From Chimonanthus salicifolius (lineage: Eukaryota; Streptophyta; Magnoliopsida; Laurales; Calycanthaceae), in NCBI GenBank assembly GCA_013350335.1, contig CM023540.1, forward strand, positions 20,775,828 to 20,839,827: 64,000 bases of DNA. The letters run 5' to 3'. The notes beneath the pieces are model-generated. The model worked only from the letters and a program-made list of their open reading frames with translations. It was not told where the DNA came from and searched no databases. The translations under genes were made by a program, and so were the position numbers. Of the stretch, positions 12,401 through 23,061 are shown piece by piece (within the stretch, counting starts at the first letter, position 1; every line of letters begins with the position of its first letter).

Positions 12401-14205
12401 TTAAATAACTATTCATCAAAAAATAAGTAAAAAGAATATTTATACTGGCAAGTAGGAATTTTCATATTAATTTTAAATATAAAGAGTTTCGAGAGTTTTT
12501 TCAATAGATAATAAGAGACTAATGGAAGAAAGTTGTTTTTGAATGTAGAATGACATATTAAAGAAAAAAGGAGAGACTTTATAAGAAATAGAGGCACTCT
12601 CCACTTTAAAAAGTGTGTTATACAAAGAAAAACAAAGCTTTAAAAAGAAACATCGACATTTTTAAGTTAAAAAATGATTTTTTATATAGAAAATTAGTTT
12701 TTTTATGATATATGCAAAGTTTTCACTTAGAAAATGCATCTAATTTACAAATAAAAAATGAGTGTTTTAGCTTGAAAATGACAACTTTACGAAGAAAAAA
12801 AGGGTTATCTAAAAAATGAGTGTATTAAGATAAAAAGTTGACTTTTAAAATGAGAAAATTAGAACTTCTGCAAAGAAATAAAATAATTTATGCAAAAATG
12901 ACTAATTCATTTCAAAGAATGCGATCAACTCTTGTAATGAAATTATCTAAAAATAGGAAAAAAGCATGCCACAAAATAACTTTAAACAAAAAAATGTTTT
13001 TACAAAAGAAATTCATCCACAAAAAGAATAAAAATAGAAAAATGCAAATTTCAAAATTTCACTAGGCTATAATGTTTTTTTATATAAATTTATCAAATGG
13101 TTATAATTTGATTTTAGTGTTCAAAAGGAAAAAAAAAAATTATCCAACAATAACTAAAAAGAAAATTTAATTTTAAATTTCAATTGGCAAGTAGGGATTT
13201 TCATATTAATTTTGGATAAAAGAAGTTTTAAGAGTTTTTCTAATAGAAAATAAGAGTTTACAGAAGATGAACGGTTTTTAAATGGGTGTTTTTCTAATAG
13301 AAAAAATAAGAGTTTACTCACTTCCTTCTTAATACAAAATGTTTTAAATGGCAAAATGAGAGTTTTTTAAATCGAAAATGGTTTTTAATTGAAAAATGAG
13401 TGATTTTATAAGAAATGGTAGCACTTTTCAGTCAAGAGAGTGTTTTATGAAAAATATCAAAGCTTTAAAATGAAAATGGACATTTTTAATATTGAGAATT
13501 AGTGTTTTAAGATAAATGCAAAGTTTTTACTTAAAAAAAGCATTTAATTTACAAAAGAAAAAAATCAGTGTTTTATGATAAATGCAAAGATGGGTTATAT
13601 GAAAAAAACGAATAAGAAAAAAATTTAGTGCTTTTCATATTAAAACTAGAGTTTTAAGAATGTCTTTGATTTTTTTAATGACAAAATGAAATATTTTACA
13701 CCAAATGGAGGGGAAGTTTTCAATTGAAAAGGTGAGCTATACGAAGAAGATGAGATTTTTGAAGTATAAAATTAGCATTTTCAAGACGAAAGAGAGCTTT
13801 TAATGAGAAAATGGGTGTTTTAGATAAATAGAGAGATTCTACATAGAAAAAAGAGGTTTAAGGAAAGAAATCAGCATTTTAAAATGAAATTGGGACATAA
13901 AAAGTAGAGTTTTAAAATGAAAACGAGAGTTCGACTGAGAAAATTGGGGTTTCTGCGAAAATTCAAAAATGGAATAATTTATGCAAAAAGGACTTTCTTG
14001 TAATGACATTATCTAAAAATACATAAAATTCACACCACAATAACTTTAATTAAAAGTATTTTTACAAAAGAAATTTATCCATAAAAAGACTAAAAATGGA
14101 AAACAAATGAATTTTATAATTTCACTTGACAAATTTGAAAGATTTAACCTTTAAATTTATCAAATGGTTGTGAGTTGTTTTTATGGTTAACAAAGAAAAC
14201 ATATT
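9421..14205. repeat. Purine-rich repeat array, segment 3
   Basis: Array DNA of the same family with no gene. It contains a local tandem duplication of about 311 bp at 11120-11741. The stretch at 12,400-13,350 matches 540-1400 and 7000-7850, showing the higher-order organisation. Confidence 0.85.
11120..11741. repeat. Two tandem copies of a ~311-bp array sub-unit
   Basis: The motif aacaaagaaaattaaaa recurs at 11120 and 11431, and aacaaa again at 11742, a spacing of 311 bp each time. The intervening sequence is nearly the same in both units. A similar spacing (304 and 314 bp) is seen at 33448, 33752 and 34066, so ~310 bp is a recurrent middle level of the array. Confidence 0.75.
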
Positions 14206-15314
14206 GATATTGATTTTTTACACCGGCAAAATTACTCAATATACAATGCGGAGCAAAATTTCCCCATTTTACCCTAATTCCTGTTTTCGAGGTTTCCTAC
14301 TCTAATCCCTATTTTTTGAGATTTCCTGAGATCTGATTTCCCTACATACTACTGGAGAGAGAGAGTTTTCTGTTAAAAAATTGTGTCACACCAGAATTTG
14401 TGACACTCCAGAATTGTGTCACACTCCATTAAAAAACAACTGTTAAACTTCTCTCTCTACAAAGCTCCCCCTCTCTCTACATTCCATATTTTGAAAAAGC
14501 ACTTTACAGAAGACTACATCTTGTTTTGGACCAAGTCCATGGAGTCACAACGACTATAAACTCTTTAGAAAATCTCTTTCTACAGTTTAAGCGAAAGGCC
14601 AACTCAAAGACCGCAACTGTTGAGACTCCTACAAGAACGTCCTTAGCACAAAACTTAACTACCAAGCTTGAGCAAGAAGAAGCACCCTCCTCAAATCAGC
14701 TCTAGACCGTAGATACCTCTTGGCTGAATTCTACTGCAAAAACATCCACTCCTTATACTCAGTAGTTGTTGCCATCCGTTTCTTATTGCTCGACACACCT
14801 CCCCCCTCCCCCTTCTTCTCCCCTTCCTTCCTCTCCCCCATTTTCCAAAAACACCATTGCAACCACATAATCCAAACAAGAACCAGGCCCTGGTATTGTT
14901 TGTTGCTCCCCTTCTTGTAAGTCTTTGTCATCTTCATCGTCTTCCTCATCGACTTTGGAGGAGGAGAATGAAGAAGAGATGGGGGTGGTGGTGATGGGGT
15001 AGAGATAGCATCACCATCCCTCCTTCCTCTGCTTTCACCCCTTCAAATGGGTTGAAGAAATCCCACCCCAAAGTCTCTTCGAGGAGAACACATCGGTGGA
15101 AATGTAATTCCCATGGTGAAAGTGGGGATAAGGAGGGAAACATGGGTGGTGACGGGTTGGAGATGGTGAAAGTAGGACTCTCTCTTCAGAGAAATGGAAA
15201 CCTCAGAAACATGATCATGGGATGAAGCATCGAAAACAACAATAGGGTAAACTGGGAAAAATATTGTCTACTAGCGCATCTTGAGTAATTTTTCCGGTGT
15301 AAGAAATCAATACC
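14206..15314. mobile_element. Mutator-like non-autonomous TIR element, copy 3
   Basis: Long subtype. The left end begins gatattgattttttacaccg (first base changed from G to A at position 2) and the right end finishes aagaaatcaatacc, followed by aaaaaaatatt. Before the right TIR it carries a segment (gtgaaagtggggataaggag and following) that copies 1 and 2 lack and copies 4, 5 and 6 have. Confidence 0.78.
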
Positions 15315-17867
15315 AAAAAAATATTGATCCAAAAGCAACTTAAAATAAAATTTGATTTTTCATGTTAGTGTCGAATAAAAGGAGCTTTGAGAGTGTTTCA
15401 CATAAAAAATAAGAGACTTAACGAAAGAAATACAATGTTTTAGGATGGAATTGAGTTTCTGAATGGAGAAAGATTTTTTAAAAAAAAGAATGAGAGACTT
15501 CATTAGAAATGGAAAGAACTTTCACTTAACAAAGAGTGTTACACAAAGAAAAACAAAGTTTTAAAAAGAAAATTGACATTTTTAAGATGAAACAAGAGTT
15601 TTAATATAGATCATTAGTGTTTTAAGATAGATGCAAAGTTTCACTTAGACAATGCATCTAATTTAGCAAAAGAAAAAAAATGAGTGTTTGTACTAAAAGA
15701 AAAATAAAAGTTTCTAAAAGAAAAGATAGGTCAGATGAAGAAAAGTTGACTTGTAAGTTGAAAATGGTAGTTTTTACTTAAAAAATAGAGTGGTCATAAT
15801 GAAAAGGAGATTTTTTTTATTTTTAAAAAACAAACTGAAACATTTTAAACGAAATGGAGGGAAGCTTTTCAGTTGAAAATGTGAGTTGAAAACTTTTTAT
15901 ACACAGAAAATGAGAATTTTGAAGTAGAAAATTAGATTTTTTTTAAAAAAATCACCTAGAAAATTAAAGTTTTTAAGATGAAAAATATATTTTTTTAATT
16001 GGGAAAATGGGTTTTAAGAAAAATGGAGACTTTTCACATAGAAAACAAGAGTTTTAAGGGGGGGGAAAAGGAGGATTTTAAAATGAAAAACAGAGTTTGG
16101 AAATAGAAATGAGAGTTTTTAGTAGAAAAAGGTGATTATATTTTGACATTGTTTTAAGAAGGAAATGAACACTAGTGTTTTAAAATGAAAACAAGAGTTC
16201 TTACTTAGGAAAATTAGACTTTCTGCAAGTTTCACTTCGAAAATGCATCTAAGTAAAAAAGAAAAAATGAATGGTTTAAGATGAAAATGGGATCTTTACA
16301 AAGAAAAATAAAATTTCAAATAGAAAAGATGGGTTAGATGAAGAAAAACAATTTTTTAAGAAGATAGTGCTTTTCATATGAAAACTAGAGTTCTAAGTTG
16401 AAAATAGTAGTTTTTCAAACATTAAACCCTTTTCAGTTGAAAAAAATTAGCGTTTTTAAAATGAAAAAGTGATTTTTAACCGAGAAAATGAATGTTTTAA
16501 GAAAAATGGAGACCTTTCACGTAGAAAATGAGAGGTTTAAGGAAAAAAATGAGAATTTTAAAATGAAAAAGGGAGTTTTGGAAATAGAAATGAGAGTTTT
16601 TAGTAGAAAAAGATGATTATATTTTGACATTGTTTTAAGAAGGAAATGAACACTAGTGTTTTAAAATGAAAACAAGAGTTCTTACTTAGGAAAATTAGAC
16701 TTTCTGCAAGTTTCACTTCGAAAATGCATCTAAGTAAAAAAGAAAAAATGAATGGTTTAAGATGAAAATGGGATCTTTACAAAGAAAAATAAAATTTCAA
16801 ATAGAAAAGATGGGTTAGATGAAGAAAAACAATTTTTTAAGAAGATAGTGCTTTTCATATGAAAACTAGAGTTCTAAGTTGAAAATAGTAGTTTTTCAAA
16901 CATTAAACCCTTTTCAGTTGAAAAAAATTAGCGTTTTTAAAATGAAAAAGTGATTTTTAACCGAGAAAATGAATGTTTTAAGAAAAATGGAGACCTTTCA
17001 CGTAGAAAATGAGAGGTTTAAGGAAAAAAATGAGAATTTTAAAATGAAAGAGGGAGATTTTGGAAATAGAAATGAGCTTTTAATAGGAAAAAAAAGTGGT
17101 TATATTTTAAGTTGTTCTAGCTTTTAAGAAGGAATTGAGTTTTTCAAATAGAAAGTACTGTTCCAAAATGAAAATGAGAGTTTGTATTGAAAAAATTAGA
17201 CTTTCTGCAAAACCCAAAAAATAAAATAATTTATGAAAAATAACTAATTGAATTGAAAGATATGTAATGATGTTATCTGAAAATACAAAAAATCATGCAA
17301 CAAAATAACTTTAAATAAAAAGGTTTTTACAAAATAGATTCATCCTCAAAAGGACTAAAAATAAAATACTAAGGAATTTTATAATTTCAATTGGCAATTT
17401 TGGTGGATTTTATCTATAAATTTATTAAATGGTTGTAATTTGTTTTTACTATCACAAGGAAAAAAATATTCATACAAAAATATCTTAAAAAAAGGAGTAT
17501 TGTGGGCTTTTCTAATAGGAATAAGCGATTTAGAAGATTGTAGTGTTTTAGGATAAAAACGAGTTTTTGAATGGAAATGATTTTTTATAAAAAAAAAAAA
17601 AATGAGAGACTTTTCATTTTAAAAGAAACTGGACATTTCATTTATAAAATTCATTTTTTAAGACATGCAAACTTTCACTTACAAAAATAGAAAAATAGAG
17701 TTTTTAAGATGAAAGTTGGAGTTTTGACCGAGCAAATGGGTGTTTTAAAATAAATGGAGAGTTTTATCTAGAAAATGAGAGGTTTAAGGAAACAAACAAG
17801 CATAAAATGAAAATGGGAGATTTTAGGAATAGAAATGAGAGTTTTTAGTAGAAAAAGGTGGTTATTG
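15315..17867. repeat. Purine-rich repeat array, segment 4 (within duplication copy A)
   Basis: Same ~20-bp-period array. It aligns with 43,043-45,182 and so belongs to the large segmental duplication. No gene seen. Confidence 0.8.
16085..17046. repeat. 481-bp near-perfect tandem duplication
   Basis: Sequence from about 16085 is repeated with an offset of 481 bp. For example, ttttgacattgttttaagaa is at 16141 and again at 16622. The two units look almost identical over several hundred bases. The matching place in copy B (about 43,850-44,340) has only one unit, so this arose after the segmental duplication. Confidence 0.85.
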
Positions 17868-17996
17868 TTTTTTCTTTTTTTGAATTTACGTGTGGGAACC
17901 GCGGGAAACTCACCATGAAACCCTCACGGGCGATACCCCACGGGCGATATCCACTGCCCTTAGGGTACACCGAGTTAGGCCATAGGAGTTCAAACT
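17868..17996 (-). mobile_element. tRNA-derived SINE, 5'-truncated
   Basis: On the + strand a T-rich run is followed by gaatttacgtgtgggaacc, then a body ending ggagttcaaac. This matches the tail and centre of the fuller SINE at 23,675-23,837 in minus orientation. The box-A end is missing. The orthologous copy in duplication B is at 45,183-45,290. Confidence 0.6.
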
Positions 17997-18919
17997 TTAG
18001 TTTTAAAATGAAAATGAGAATTCCTACTAAAGAACACTTCCGAGTTTTTTTTAAAACCCAAAAAATAAAAAAATTTATGTAAAAAAGTCTTTCTCTTCTG
18101 TTAACGAATATGCTAACTCTTGTAACTCTTTCTCTTCTGTTCTTAATTTTACATTTATTACATGTTTTGCACTTAGCCCACTTTTAACTCTTGGACTGAA
18201 ATTGATATTGTTCATTTTTAACTTTAAATCTAACATTATTGTCTAATTTAGTTGATTTTTGAGACATTACTAATCTGTAAAAAACTAATTTTTAATCACC
18301 ATTCTCACTAAGTGACATCATTACTGAACCAAAGTGAGGAGCAAAAAGTTAGAGGCCTTCTTAATATTATGAAAAATATAGAGGCTTTCAAAGATTTTTC
18401 GTTTGTATAAACATTACTAACTTCTAATTAGGCCTGCTCACGGGCCAGTTCGAGTAGGACTTCGCTATATATAACCAGAGCCTATTGAATCCCATTAGAT
18501 TTGTAACTAGTCACACGGTTCTACTTGATATTATTTTTATTATTTAAAATCTTTATTTTATAATTTGAAAAATATAACCGTACAGATTGAAGATGTAAGT
18601 AAATACCTACTACCAATTATAATTTCAATCCAAAACTCAGTTTTTAGCTACTTGGATTTTAATTGTCAAAGTTGACGGATTTCTTTAATAATCATTGATG
18701 ATTCATAGTGGGGGCCAATGACTCCAATCAACCACAAGACTATTGATCTTGCATTTGGCCATTTATGACCATTTTTTGGGCCATCAGATACAAATTCATT
18801 TGGCCATTGATGTTAAAAGTGGAGTTCCCCATTAGCCATTAGCGATGTTTCAGTCCAATTATTATCCATTACCAAATTCAAAATCTAGAAATAAATAAGA
18901 AAGCAGAAATAAAACATAC
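17997..18919. other. Intergenic DNA, no gene seen
   Basis: Copy A intergenic DNA. About 210 bp here (18,075-18,285) is absent from copy B. The remainder matches 45,330-46,036. No coding or RNA gene is recognised. Confidence 0.6.
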
Positions 18920-18974
18920 CTTAGTGTCATCAATTGATGCTGATATATAGTCAATGGCTTCTTGTAGTTGTCTC
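18920..18974 (-). other. Candidate small exon, gene unknown (copy A)
   Basis: On the minus strand a 55-bp stretch lies between a cag acceptor and an AAG|GTATG donor. In one frame it encodes RQLQEAIDYISASIDDTK. It is kept in copy B at 46,037-46,091. The frame and splice-like edges suggest an exon, but I do not recognise the protein and cannot show it is transcribed. Confidence 0.3.
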
Positions 18975-19704
18975 CTGCTCTTGACCACAATTACTTCCTA
19001 ATACACCCCTCCCTCCTACTCTTGACCACAATTACTTGCCTATACATTCCACTAAATGCTCCCTTATTAAAAAAAAAAAAATACAACTACCTCCCTTATA
19101 CAATAACATTTCAAGCCTCTTAGGCACATGAACAAAAACAAAAAATTATCAACCAAATTTTAATAACTTGTACCACAAAAACATTTTAGAATGCAATCCA
19201 ATTGTTTCAGCCATATAATTCAAAAACTCAATTTTACTCGGTCCAACTTAGGCGACTCAAAAATAAAAACTTTAGACCATGTGACCATGTAAAACATAAG
19301 AAAACCGATTAAAATCAGCAAGACCCAATAAAAATAGAAAAAATTGACCAGACTCAATTCAAACTTGATTAAAAAAAATTCAAATAAATTCATGCCCAAG
19401 TCAAGCCCGAGTTTTTGAGTTTTTGGACTATATATGCGAGAACTTAAGGTGCATCACCATCCAACCATGGAGGTCCACTGCATTGGTACAAGTCTACTAA
19501 ACTTGATCTATCCACCCATATATAACACTATACACAACACAAACTTTATCTTCAAATGCTCCAAATCTGCCAACACAAATAAAAAGAAAACACTCAGATA
19601 ATACCAACCAGTTCCAAGACTAATGGTCCAATAGTTTTAAGAAATTTATGCTTAGCATTAAGAACTGCTTAGAGAGAACAACGTAACCAGGAATCCCCAC
19701 TTAC

Positions 19705-19784
19705 ATTCCTGCATTTTTTGCTGCAGCAACTCCTGCTGGTGCATCTTCAAACACCAGAATCTTGCTAGGATCCACAGCTCCACC
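19705..19784 (-). pseudogene. GPP-type HAD phosphatase, exon fragment (copy A)
   Basis: An 80-bp minus-strand exon has a tag acceptor and a GTAAGT donor. It encodes GGAVDPSKILVFEDAPAGVA and then AAKNAGM. This matches the motif-IV region of plant HAD phosphatases of the glycerol-3-phosphatase (GPP1/GPP2) type, where VFEDAP carries acidic metal-binding residues. It sits just downstream of the exon at 20,131-20,243 in gene order. The exon that should follow was not found, so this is a fragment. Confidence 0.7.
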
Positions 19785-20130
19785 CTAAATCATTCACAAT
19801 ATAGCAAATGAAATACAAGCTTCTCAAATCAATATGTTTAGTGAGTTTTCAAACTATGGAAGGGAATTGATTTGTAGGATTTTTAAAACTCAATATATAT
19901 ATTTTCAGGCATTAAACCCATGCACAGTGGGGCCCATAGATTAATGGTCTGAATCATCTATATTGGAAACAATACATATGGGATGAATGCATTAACCCAT
20001 GGCATCTGTGACTCAATGCATCAGAATCCTACAATCCACAGTTAAATAGCCAGTCCATGATAATGTGCAATATATGAAAGGAACAATGGTTCCCAGCTTC
20101 ACATTTGTGGAATTAAGGAATCAGTAATAC

Positions 20131-20243
20131 CTCAAATAGCTTGGAAGCTGCTAGAAATCCATCTGGAGCTGGTTTACCCATGTTTAACTTCAAGGTCATC
20201 GCCAAGGACCACATGATGCATCAATGAAAAATATCACCAAGAT
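20131..20243 (-). pseudogene. GPP-type HAD phosphatase, exon fragment with frameshift (copy A)
   Basis: A minus-strand exon between a ggcag acceptor and a GAG|GTATT donor. It encodes DIFSLMHH-VLGDD-EVKHG and then, one base out of frame, KPAPDGFLAASKLFE. KPAPD contains the HAD motif-III lysine. The break is an extra G in catgggtaaacc, and the same break is in copy B. Copy A has a further one-base loss in the T run near 20,228. The piece cannot encode a working enzyme. Confidence 0.72.
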
Positions 20244-20423
20244 CTGCCAAATATGTGTTCAGGTGAAAGAAAATGCAAGTTAAGTTTTGTGTTTCACAAT
20301 AGCACATTTGCAAGAAAAGACAAGATTGTAATCTTATATCACTGAGATTTAAGAAAGGGAGGAATGAAGTTTGCTACCCTGATGCCACACTCATGGGGAT
20401 TCCATTCGCATGAAGATGATTGA

Positions 20424-20630
20424 TCAAACGGCATTAGCTATCTTCTTAATTGCAACCTTTTCCTTTGTTTCCCAGTTCAAACCGGAGCAGACGATGCCAT
20501 AGGCTCCACTGCCGATGGAATTGATAGGCACACATTTGGTGTCGACCAGGAACTTAGTTTGACTCAAAGAATAGCAATGCTTCTCATGATTTCCAATCTC
20601 AAATGGCGAACGGTCCACCATCGTTTCCAT
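20424..20630 (-). pseudogene. Group-C MAP kinase, 5' coding fragment, truncated (copy A)
   Basis: A true ATG (20,630-20,628) follows a ctgcag acceptor. The 68 residues include [15 protein letters not shown], the glycine-rich loop GSGAYGIV (residues 40-47) and VAIKK with the ATP-binding lysine at 62. The sequence best resembles the N-terminal lobe of plant group-C MAPKs (MPK1/2/7/14). After IANA the frame hits a stop because a 2.7-kb deletion joins the kinase exon to unrelated DNA. A Y33C change also differs from copy B. No HRD, DFG or TxY segment is present, so this is a dead fragment. Confidence 0.82.
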
Positions 20631-20634
20631 TTAT

Positions 20635-21060
20635 CTGCAGATCACCACAAACCCATTCACATTTTACATTAGGGTTTATGTTCATACGATAGAAAGAGGA
20701 GACAGAGACAGAGAGAGAGCGAGATGAGAGGGGTTCTGGGTTTAGAGAGAGAGAGAGAAAGAAATAAAGAAAAATGGAAAAACCCAAAGAAAGAGAGAGA
20801 GGGGTTTGGTTTTTACCTTGGATTTCAACAGCCGATGTAGAAGAGAATGGCTCTCGGCAGGAGAAGAAAGCGGCGGTGGAAGACTGCGGCGGCACCAACG
20901 AATGAAAGCAACAGAGATAAACGACAGAGAGAAAGGGCGGCCGGGGCAACGGCCAGAGTTTTGATCACAGAAGTCGTCTAACAAATCCAGAGAGCAGAGG
21001 AAGAGAGAGAGAGAGAGAGAGAGGAGAAGAGAGAAGCGAATGAAAGGGAATCGCCTTTTC
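20635..21060 (-). promoter_or_regulatory. Leader of the MAPK fragment: 5' UTR exon and intron (copy A)
   Basis: On the minus strand a leader exon ends at about 20,820 in ccAAG|GTAAAA, and an intron follows to ctgcag just before the ATG. The leader is rich in GA/CT dinucleotides, including a (GA)n run at about 21,001-21,031. Splice sites are inferred from consensus only. Confidence 0.45.
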
Positions 21061-21746
21061 TCTGTGTATTTTATTACGATCCTCTCAAACGGTCATAAGG
21101 TCAGATGCCTCTCATTGGTTCTTGAACATTACGTGGCGAGTTGCCATTGGATTGTTTTGAAAGCTTAGCCGTCGTACCGTTGGAATTGCTTTCAAGCTCG
21201 ATATCAATTTTCAAATTTAAAAATAAAAATGTTCTCACGCGAGTATTTCAATGTTACGTGCAATTTCTCTTTTTTGGATTTATCTTACTAAAACTCGCTC
21301 TCCAGTGGTTTCACCAACGTCAGTAAATGAGGTTCAAACCTGACACCTTCAAGTGAGAGATAACCATTGTAAATAATGAAAATATTCCCATAACCAAAGA
21401 CTTAAGTTGAAGTGAAGTCCCGAAAACATGGGTAGATTTAAAATTGAGACAGTAAATAGACACAATGAAATTATAATGGGCAGATTCAGCAGGTGGCTTG
21501 AATTCAGATGTAAGATTTGTCCAGTTTGACTTAAAATATTTTCATTAATAGAGTCCTGGATGTTTGAGGAGACCTCTTTCAATAAAACTAGCATTCTCTT
21601 ATGAGAAAGTTGAGAGATGAAAAATTGGCAAACAAAAATACCCCTCTCAATCATATCATGCCAAAATTAGCTCAATCACTATCCATCATAATCCACTCGC
21701 AAACAGTAGGATGTAGAAAGAAAAATAAGTTCTGAGCCAGACTTAC

Positions 21747-21802
21747 TGGTAATCAACCGCAGCCACCACAATGATTAGTACAATGTGAGTATCCATCAGA
21801 TC
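21747..21802 (-). other. Candidate exon, gene unknown (copy A)
   Basis: A minus-strand stretch between an exact ttgatttcag acceptor and a CCA|GTAAGT donor. It encodes DLMDTHIVLIIVVAAVDY, a short hydrophobic segment. Copy B (51,549-51,604) reads DQVDTHSVLIIVVAAVDY, so the methionine here comes from a G-to-A change. The identity is unknown. It could belong to a gene whose leader exon is at 22,471-22,620. Confidence 0.35.
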
Positions 21803-21982
21803 CTGAAATCAAGACACCAAACAGAGTAATTATTATTCCAAAATAACTAGCAAATCTTTGAACCATGTAAGCCAGTAGATTTGACAAAAGCCAAAAGCTA
21901 TTTATAATTTTAGCTTAAAGTTGAAATTCGATTTAGGTGGAAATCAAGAAACAAAAACTCCATTTATTAAGAAATCTATTTA

Positions 21983-22500
21983 GGTGGAAATCCATTTATC
22001 ATTTCTAAATAAACAAAAACTCACATGAAATCAAGAAAAACGGAAAAATCTGGAGACCCATTTATCATTTCTAATAAAAAAAAAGTGGGTTTCCTCTCTT
22101 GAGGCAATCAGATCCATACGAACAACAACATTTAGAGAAAGAAAAGAGTTCCCGATTTCAGGACACAAAAAGTTGGATAAAATGGATTCCCTGAATCATT
22201 TTAGATGGAAATCCATTTATCATTTCTAAAGAAATAAAAACTTACATGAAATCAAGAAAAATGGAAAGATCCAGAGACCCATTTATCATTTCAAAAAAAA
22301 TAAAGAATTAAATTTCCCTTCTTGAGACGATCAAAGCCATAAGAACAACAACATTTAAAGAAATAAGAAAAGGGTTTCCAATTTCAGGACACAAAATTTG
22401 GATAAAATGGATTCCCTAAATCTTTTTAGATGGAAATTCATTTATCGTTTGTGAAGAAACAAAAACTCACCTGAAATCAAGTAAAACGGAAAGATTTGGA
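21983..22500. repeat. Three tandem ~221-225-bp units in a putative first intron (copy A)
   Basis: Units start at 21,983, 22,204 and 22,429, each beginning close to tggaaatccatttatcattt and each carrying a version of actcacctgaaatcaag and of ggagaccca. Only the right-most unit keeps a clean minus-strand donor (CAG|GTGAGT); the other two read catgtgag or catgtaag. The 5' exon end and its donor therefore look triplicated. Confidence 0.65.
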
Positions 22501-22620
22501 GACCCAAGTCGGAGAAATCGACGACCCAATGGAGAATTTTTTAGGATTCTGCTTGAATGGCGCTGAATTCCGACGGTCCTAGTCGGAATCCTTCTTGATT
22601 TTGAGAGAAAGACGTTAAGG
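22471..22620 (-). promoter_or_regulatory. Putative 5' UTR exon with first-intron donor (copy A)
   Basis: On the minus strand this non-coding, GC-richer stretch ends in gatttCAG|GTGAGTTT, a strong plant splice donor. It is preceded by GA-rich DNA near 22,620-22,670. I read it as the untranslated first exon of a minus-strand gene. The right boundary is approximate. Confidence 0.35.
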
Positions 22621-23061
22621 AGGAAAGAATAGAGAGAGAGGAGTGTTAAAATTAAAAAAAGGGAGAGGAGAGATTTGATTTTCGAAGTATCTCAAAGGAT
22701 TTATTAGCTGATGAGTCTAACGGCTTTTTTTTTTCTTCTTATTTTTGGATTATATTTATAATTTTTTTATAGAATCATAGTATTAAATAGATAAATGTGG
22801 GACTGACACCAAATTACATCTAATCAGATTTGGGTGCAATCAATTATTTTTATTAAAAATGAGAATGGCTAATGGTGATGATCATAACAATAATAATAGC
22901 AGTATAACACTTCATCACATATTAGAAACCCATAAATAAAAATGAATTAAAACTAACCATTTGACAACTACGCAGGGTTCCACCTTCCAAATTTTGATTT
23001 ATGTTAAATTGATAAATGATAATTTATCGCACATTGTTATTTGTGTGTTATAATTTAAAAA
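22621..23061. other. AT-rich intergenic DNA closing duplication copy A
   Basis: Purine-rich DNA, then AT-rich DNA matching 53,010-53,473 of copy B. No gene is seen. Confidence 0.6.

Larger units (their letters stand above)
15315..23061. repeat. Segmental duplication, copy A
   Basis: This segment aligns in the same order and orientation with 43,043-53,473. By eye the copies differ at roughly 4-5% of bases near 22,100. The match ends on the right at tgtgttataatttaaaaa (about 23,061 and 53,473), beyond which A returns to array DNA and B enters different DNA. Copy A lacks about 2.7 kb present at 47,540-50,236 of copy B and lacks the TRIM at 51,793. It has ~210 bp at about 18,075-18,285 that B lacks. 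Confidence 0.88.

Noticed and set aside
21326..21380. aggttcaaacctgacacctt as a further SINE box B
   Set aside because: There is no box A, tail or target duplication around it, so a SINE call is not supported.
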